The notes under the pieces are model-generated. The model saw only the letters and a list, made by a program, of their open reading frames with translations. It did no database searches and was not told where the DNA came from. A program made the translations under genes and the position numbers. From contig CALALQ010000371.1 of assembly GCA_937925595.1 (NCBI GenBank), positions 1 through 7,567 on the forward strand: a stretch of DNA of 7,567 nucleotides. Reading direction: 5' to 3'. How positions within the stretch are numbered: the stretch's first letter is position 1; every line of letters begins with the position of its first letter. Origin of the DNA: an uncultured Demequina sp. (GTDB lineage: Bacteria; Actinomycetota; Actinomycetes; Actinomycetales; Demequinaceae). This document shows positions 5,953 through 7,567 of this stretch, piece by piece.

Positions 5953-6609
5953 CTCCGTAGCCTGGCTCGCGTCACCGAATAGCGCTTCTAGGAGCGCGAG
6001 CTTGATGCAGGAATCTCGCTGGAGGAACTCAAGGCCGCCGGGTGACGGCATGAGTTGAGCCCGTGTGAACGAAGCACGCGCAAGCTCAAGTGAACCGGCG
6101 AGCAAAGCGGTGTTGCCTGCTTGAACGGACGCGAACAGATTCCACCCTCGGGTGGAGTCAACCAGCGAGTTCTCGCGGTGGAGTCTGCGTTGGGTTCGTT
6201 TCAACGCGGTCATGGCGGCAGCGAGCTCACCTCGCAGGCGTAGTTTGAGTACCTCGATTGCGCCGAGTAGGGGCTCCGTATCGGTCGCGGGTCTGTACGC
6301 AGCGGCCCGCGAATCGTCGCCAAGCAGACGATCTCGACCCTCAGCTTGCTTTCCGCCGAGAAGTTCGAACAGGTAGTCGGTGACCACATGTCGCGCCCGG
6401 AGCCAGCCCGGGATCGTCTCGATCACTTGCCGAAGCTCGGTTGGCGGCATGCCATACCAAACCTCGATGAACTGGTTTTCTACCAGCTGCGCCGCCGCGC
6501 CGTAGTGGCCCACCGCGATGAGTTGATGAAGACGTTCACGTACTGACTTCGATGTAGCCGACAACGCCCCAGGGCTCGAGGTTGATGTGCTCGCTGCTGT
6601 GTCGGTCAA
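5953..6609 (-). pseudogene. Truncated helical-repeat regulator (LuxR/MalT-like), 3' end lost
   Basis: A minus-strand frame of about 219 codons begins with TTG at 6609, preceded by GGAGAGG at a good distance, and runs into the tRNA remnant. It then stops at 5845 after translating tRNA-derived sequence. The protein is almost all helical: SVRERLHQLIAVGHYGAAAQ near the start, then LGAIEVLKLRLRGELAAAMT (about 115-134), and a TPR-like pair FASVQAGNTALLAGSLELAR (about 159-178). This resembles helical-repeat regions of LuxR/MalT-type regulators. No ATP-binding domain is seen upstream and no C-terminal HTH is present. Without the HTH it should not bind DNA. The family assignment is by overall resemblance only. 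A second start, TTG at 6564, is possible because the first 30 codons overlap another credible frame. Confidence 0.5.
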
Positions 6610-6634
6610 GCGTGCGCCTCTCCAGTTCCTCCAT
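6536..6634 (-). CDS. Possible 32-residue peptide overlapping the regulator start
   Basis: In another minus-strand frame an ATG at 6634 opens a 32-codon frame ending in TGA at 6536-6538. It begins MEELERRTLDRHSSEHIN and ends EPWGVVGYIEVST. Its third codon positions are mostly G or C, more so than those of the regulator frame over the same bases, which suggests the peptide frame may be, or may once have been, the coding one. The frame stays open upstream to a TGA near 6687 with no other usual start codon; the ribosome site is weak. It could be a real small peptide, the C-terminus of a frameshifted gene, or chance. No family is recognised. Confidence 0.25.
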   Translation of the reverse strand: MEELERRTLDRHSSEHINLEPWGVVGYIEVST

Positions 6635-7080
6635 GAAGCATCCGACCTGCTCCGGCGCGCCGTATGGCTGGTGCCGCCGAGGTCTATCTCACAGCGGTAG
6701 CGCGTGAGAGCAGACGAGGCCGAGTGTGGACGGCCCCCGCCGGATTCCCAGCTCCTGACGGGGGCCTGGCACCTCCGCGATCGCCTGCCCAGTTCGGGTC
6801 TGCACAGGAGCCGCTCGAAGGGGCACCGTCGCCCGACCCGGAAACCGGGAGGTTCAGCGGAAGCGATCCTAAATCGTTCCTGACCCTCCGGATCCTAACT
6901 GAGGCTGAGTCTGGTGATCAACGTGATCTGCGCGAATTCACCCGGATCAGCGGCGCGACAGGCGCCCATCGGCACGATTGTGTCTGGCGCAGGCGGTCGC
7001 GTTCAACCGGCAATTCATCCCCCAGGGCCGGAACTTCGCTTTGCTTGGGAGGGCCCGAACATTGCGATCTAGGTCGGTCT
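6635..7080. other. Intergenic region without a supported gene
   Basis: No frame here has both a credible start and a protein-like sequence. Visible structure is a strong hairpin (6732-6766), a short CCCGG-AAA-CCGGG hairpin near 6836-6850, and two copies of GATCCTAA (6865-6872 and 6891-6898). The stretch separates the minus-strand regulator fragment from the divergently oriented metal-uptake gene, so promoters for both could lie in it; none can be placed for the regulator. Confidence 0.6.
6732..6766. terminator. GC-rich hairpin, terminator-like but without T-tract
   Basis: GGCCCCCG (6732-6739) and CGGGGGCC (6759-6766) form a perfect 8-bp GC stem with a 19-base loop. Neither side has a run of T, so intrinsic termination is uncertain, although actinobacterial terminators often lack a strong T-tract. 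No gene is seen ending immediately at it, which leaves its role open. Confidence 0.35.
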
Positions 7081-7090
7081 ATCGAAAATA

Positions 7091-7104
7091 TTCGGTGCAC
7101 CGAA
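7091..7104. promoter_or_regulatory. Perfect 14-bp palindrome, probable metal-responsive operator
   Basis: TTCGGTGCACCGAA is a perfect palindrome 78 bases before the start codon of the metal-binding lipoprotein gene. It lies at the expected -35 region of a promoter whose -10 is TATGCT at 7123-7128, a position where a bound repressor would block transcription. Manganese and zinc uptake genes are commonly repressed by DtxR/MntR or Fur/Zur family proteins that bind such palindromes. Which one acts here cannot be told from the site alone. Confidence 0.6.
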
Positions 7105-7121
7105 AAGCTGGGAACTTTTCG
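7101..7121. repeat. Inverted repeat overlapping the palindrome
   Basis: CGAAAAG (7101-7107) and CTTTTCG (7115-7121) are perfect inverted arms around a 7-base spacer. The left arm shares four bases with the 14-bp palindrome, and the right arm ends two bases before the TATGCT -10. It may be a second operator or part of an extended one. Confidence 0.45.
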
Positions 7122-7122
7122 C

Positions 7123-7128
7123 TATGCT
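7123..7128 (+). promoter_or_regulatory. Likely -10 element of the metal-uptake gene
   Basis: TATGCT fits a sigma-70-type -10 box and lies 54 bases before the ATG at 7183. No good -35 hexamer is present at 16-18 bases upstream, where the operator-like palindrome ends. This is common for actinobacterial or regulated promoters. The call rests on the match and position only. Confidence 0.45.
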
Positions 7129-7182
7129 CACACTCGCGACGCCATACAAAGCGTCTGCGTCCGATTACAGAGTGGAGCCTGC

Positions 7183-7567
7183 ATGCGCACACGTTTAAGA
7201 GCGACGTCCGGCCTGGGGATTGCAGTATCCGTCGCGACCCTGATCGCGAGTTGCTCGGCCACGCCGGACGAGGGGGATACGGAGGCGCTCACCGTGTACG
7301 CCACGACCGGGTACCTCGCAGACGCTGTGGCGAATATCGCTCCGGACGCGGACGTGACCACGATGGTGGGCCCAGGCGGCGACCCTCACACCTATCAGCC
7401 CTCCACCAAGGACATCGAGACGATCCAGAATGCCGACGTGGTGCTGTGGAACGGCTTGCACCTGGAGGCGCAGATGATCGATCAGCTCGAAAGCCTCGGC
7501 GATCGGCAGCTCGCAGTCGGTGATTCACTCCCTGAGGATCTGCTGCTGGATTGGCCCGAGAGCGACG
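7183..7567 (+). CDS. Metal ABC transporter substrate-binding lipoprotein, ZnuA/TroA/MntA family (3' end outside window)
   Basis: The first 128 codons of a cluster A-I (TroA-like) binding lipoprotein that captures Mn2+, Zn2+ or a similar ion outside the membrane and passes it to an ABC importer. The N-terminus has Arg residues, a hydrophobic stretch (GLGIAVSVATLIAS) and a lipobox I-A-S-C with Cys24 as the lipidated residue. Mature sequence shows LTVYATTGYLADAVANIA, the first metal ligand His69 in GPGGDPHTYQPS, and VLWNGLHLEAQM, a segment typical of TroA relatives. The remaining ligands would lie beyond the window. ATG 7183 has GTGGAG upstream. Permease and ATPase genes are expected downstream. 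The palindrome at the promoter supports metal-dependent repression. Mn versus Zn cannot be decided from this part. Confidence 0.93.
   Translation, partial: MRTRLRATSGLGIAVSVATLIASCSATPDEGDTEALTVYATTGYLADAVANIAPDADVTTMVGPGGDPHTYQPSTKDIETIQNADVVLWNGLHLEAQMIDQLESLGDRQLAVGDSLPEDLLLDWPESD

Noticed and set aside
6865..6898. Direct repeat GATCCTAA as an insertion target duplication
   Set aside because: Only 18 bases separate the two 8-bp copies, too short for an insertion sequence, and chance is likely.
6978..7523. Plus-strand open frame (181 codons) across the promoter and lipoprotein gene
   Set aside because: It overlaps the metal-binding lipoprotein in another frame, and its product is Arg-rich without a domain. 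The lipoprotein frame has signal peptide, lipobox and metal-ligand motif.

Overview
The window is high-GC DNA with strongly GC-biased third codon positions, Actinobacteria-like lipoprotein and regulator genes, and frequent GTG/TTG starts. A Microbacteriaceae-type or similar actinobacterium is the best guess. This rests on overall feel, not on a marker gene.

Positions 1-5613 hold one tightly packed plus-strand operon: two inner-membrane permeases (the first cut by the window edge), an ABC ATPase with a TOBE domain, a divergent carboxymuconolactone-decarboxylase-family protein, an NAD(P)-type aldehyde dehydrogenase, a SnoaL/NTF2-like protein and a flavin reductase. Most joints are ATGA overlaps or direct TGA-ATG abutments, so the genes are probably translationally coupled. 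The transporter is of the spermidine/putrescine (PotABC) class. Together the genes suggest uptake and oxidative breakdown of a small, probably cationic or nitrogen-containing organic compound through an aldehyde intermediate. The expected substrate-binding protein and the flavin-dependent monooxygenase that the reductase would feed are not in the window and may lie upstream.

Positions 5614-5960 are the most unusual part. A small unknown reading frame continues the operon but is broken by a perfect 31-bp tandem duplication. Removing one copy restores a 46-codon frame whose stop overlaps (GTGA) the start of another frame. That second frame runs only about 25 codons before it meets a 54-nt 3' portion of a minus-strand tRNA-Gly(CCC), complete from the anticodon arm to the encoded CCA. 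Directly on the other side lies the 5' part of a minus-strand regulator-like gene with no C-terminal DNA-binding domain. Both flanking genes are thus cut at the tRNA remnant, which looks like an old integration or recombination junction (att-like site).

Positions 6610-7182 are mostly non-coding. They hold a hairpin and, near the right end, a perfect 14-bp palindrome overlapping the likely promoter of the last gene. That gene (7183 to the window end) is the start of a metal-binding lipoprotein of the ZnuA/TroA/MntA family, so the palindrome is probably a metal-responsive repressor operator.
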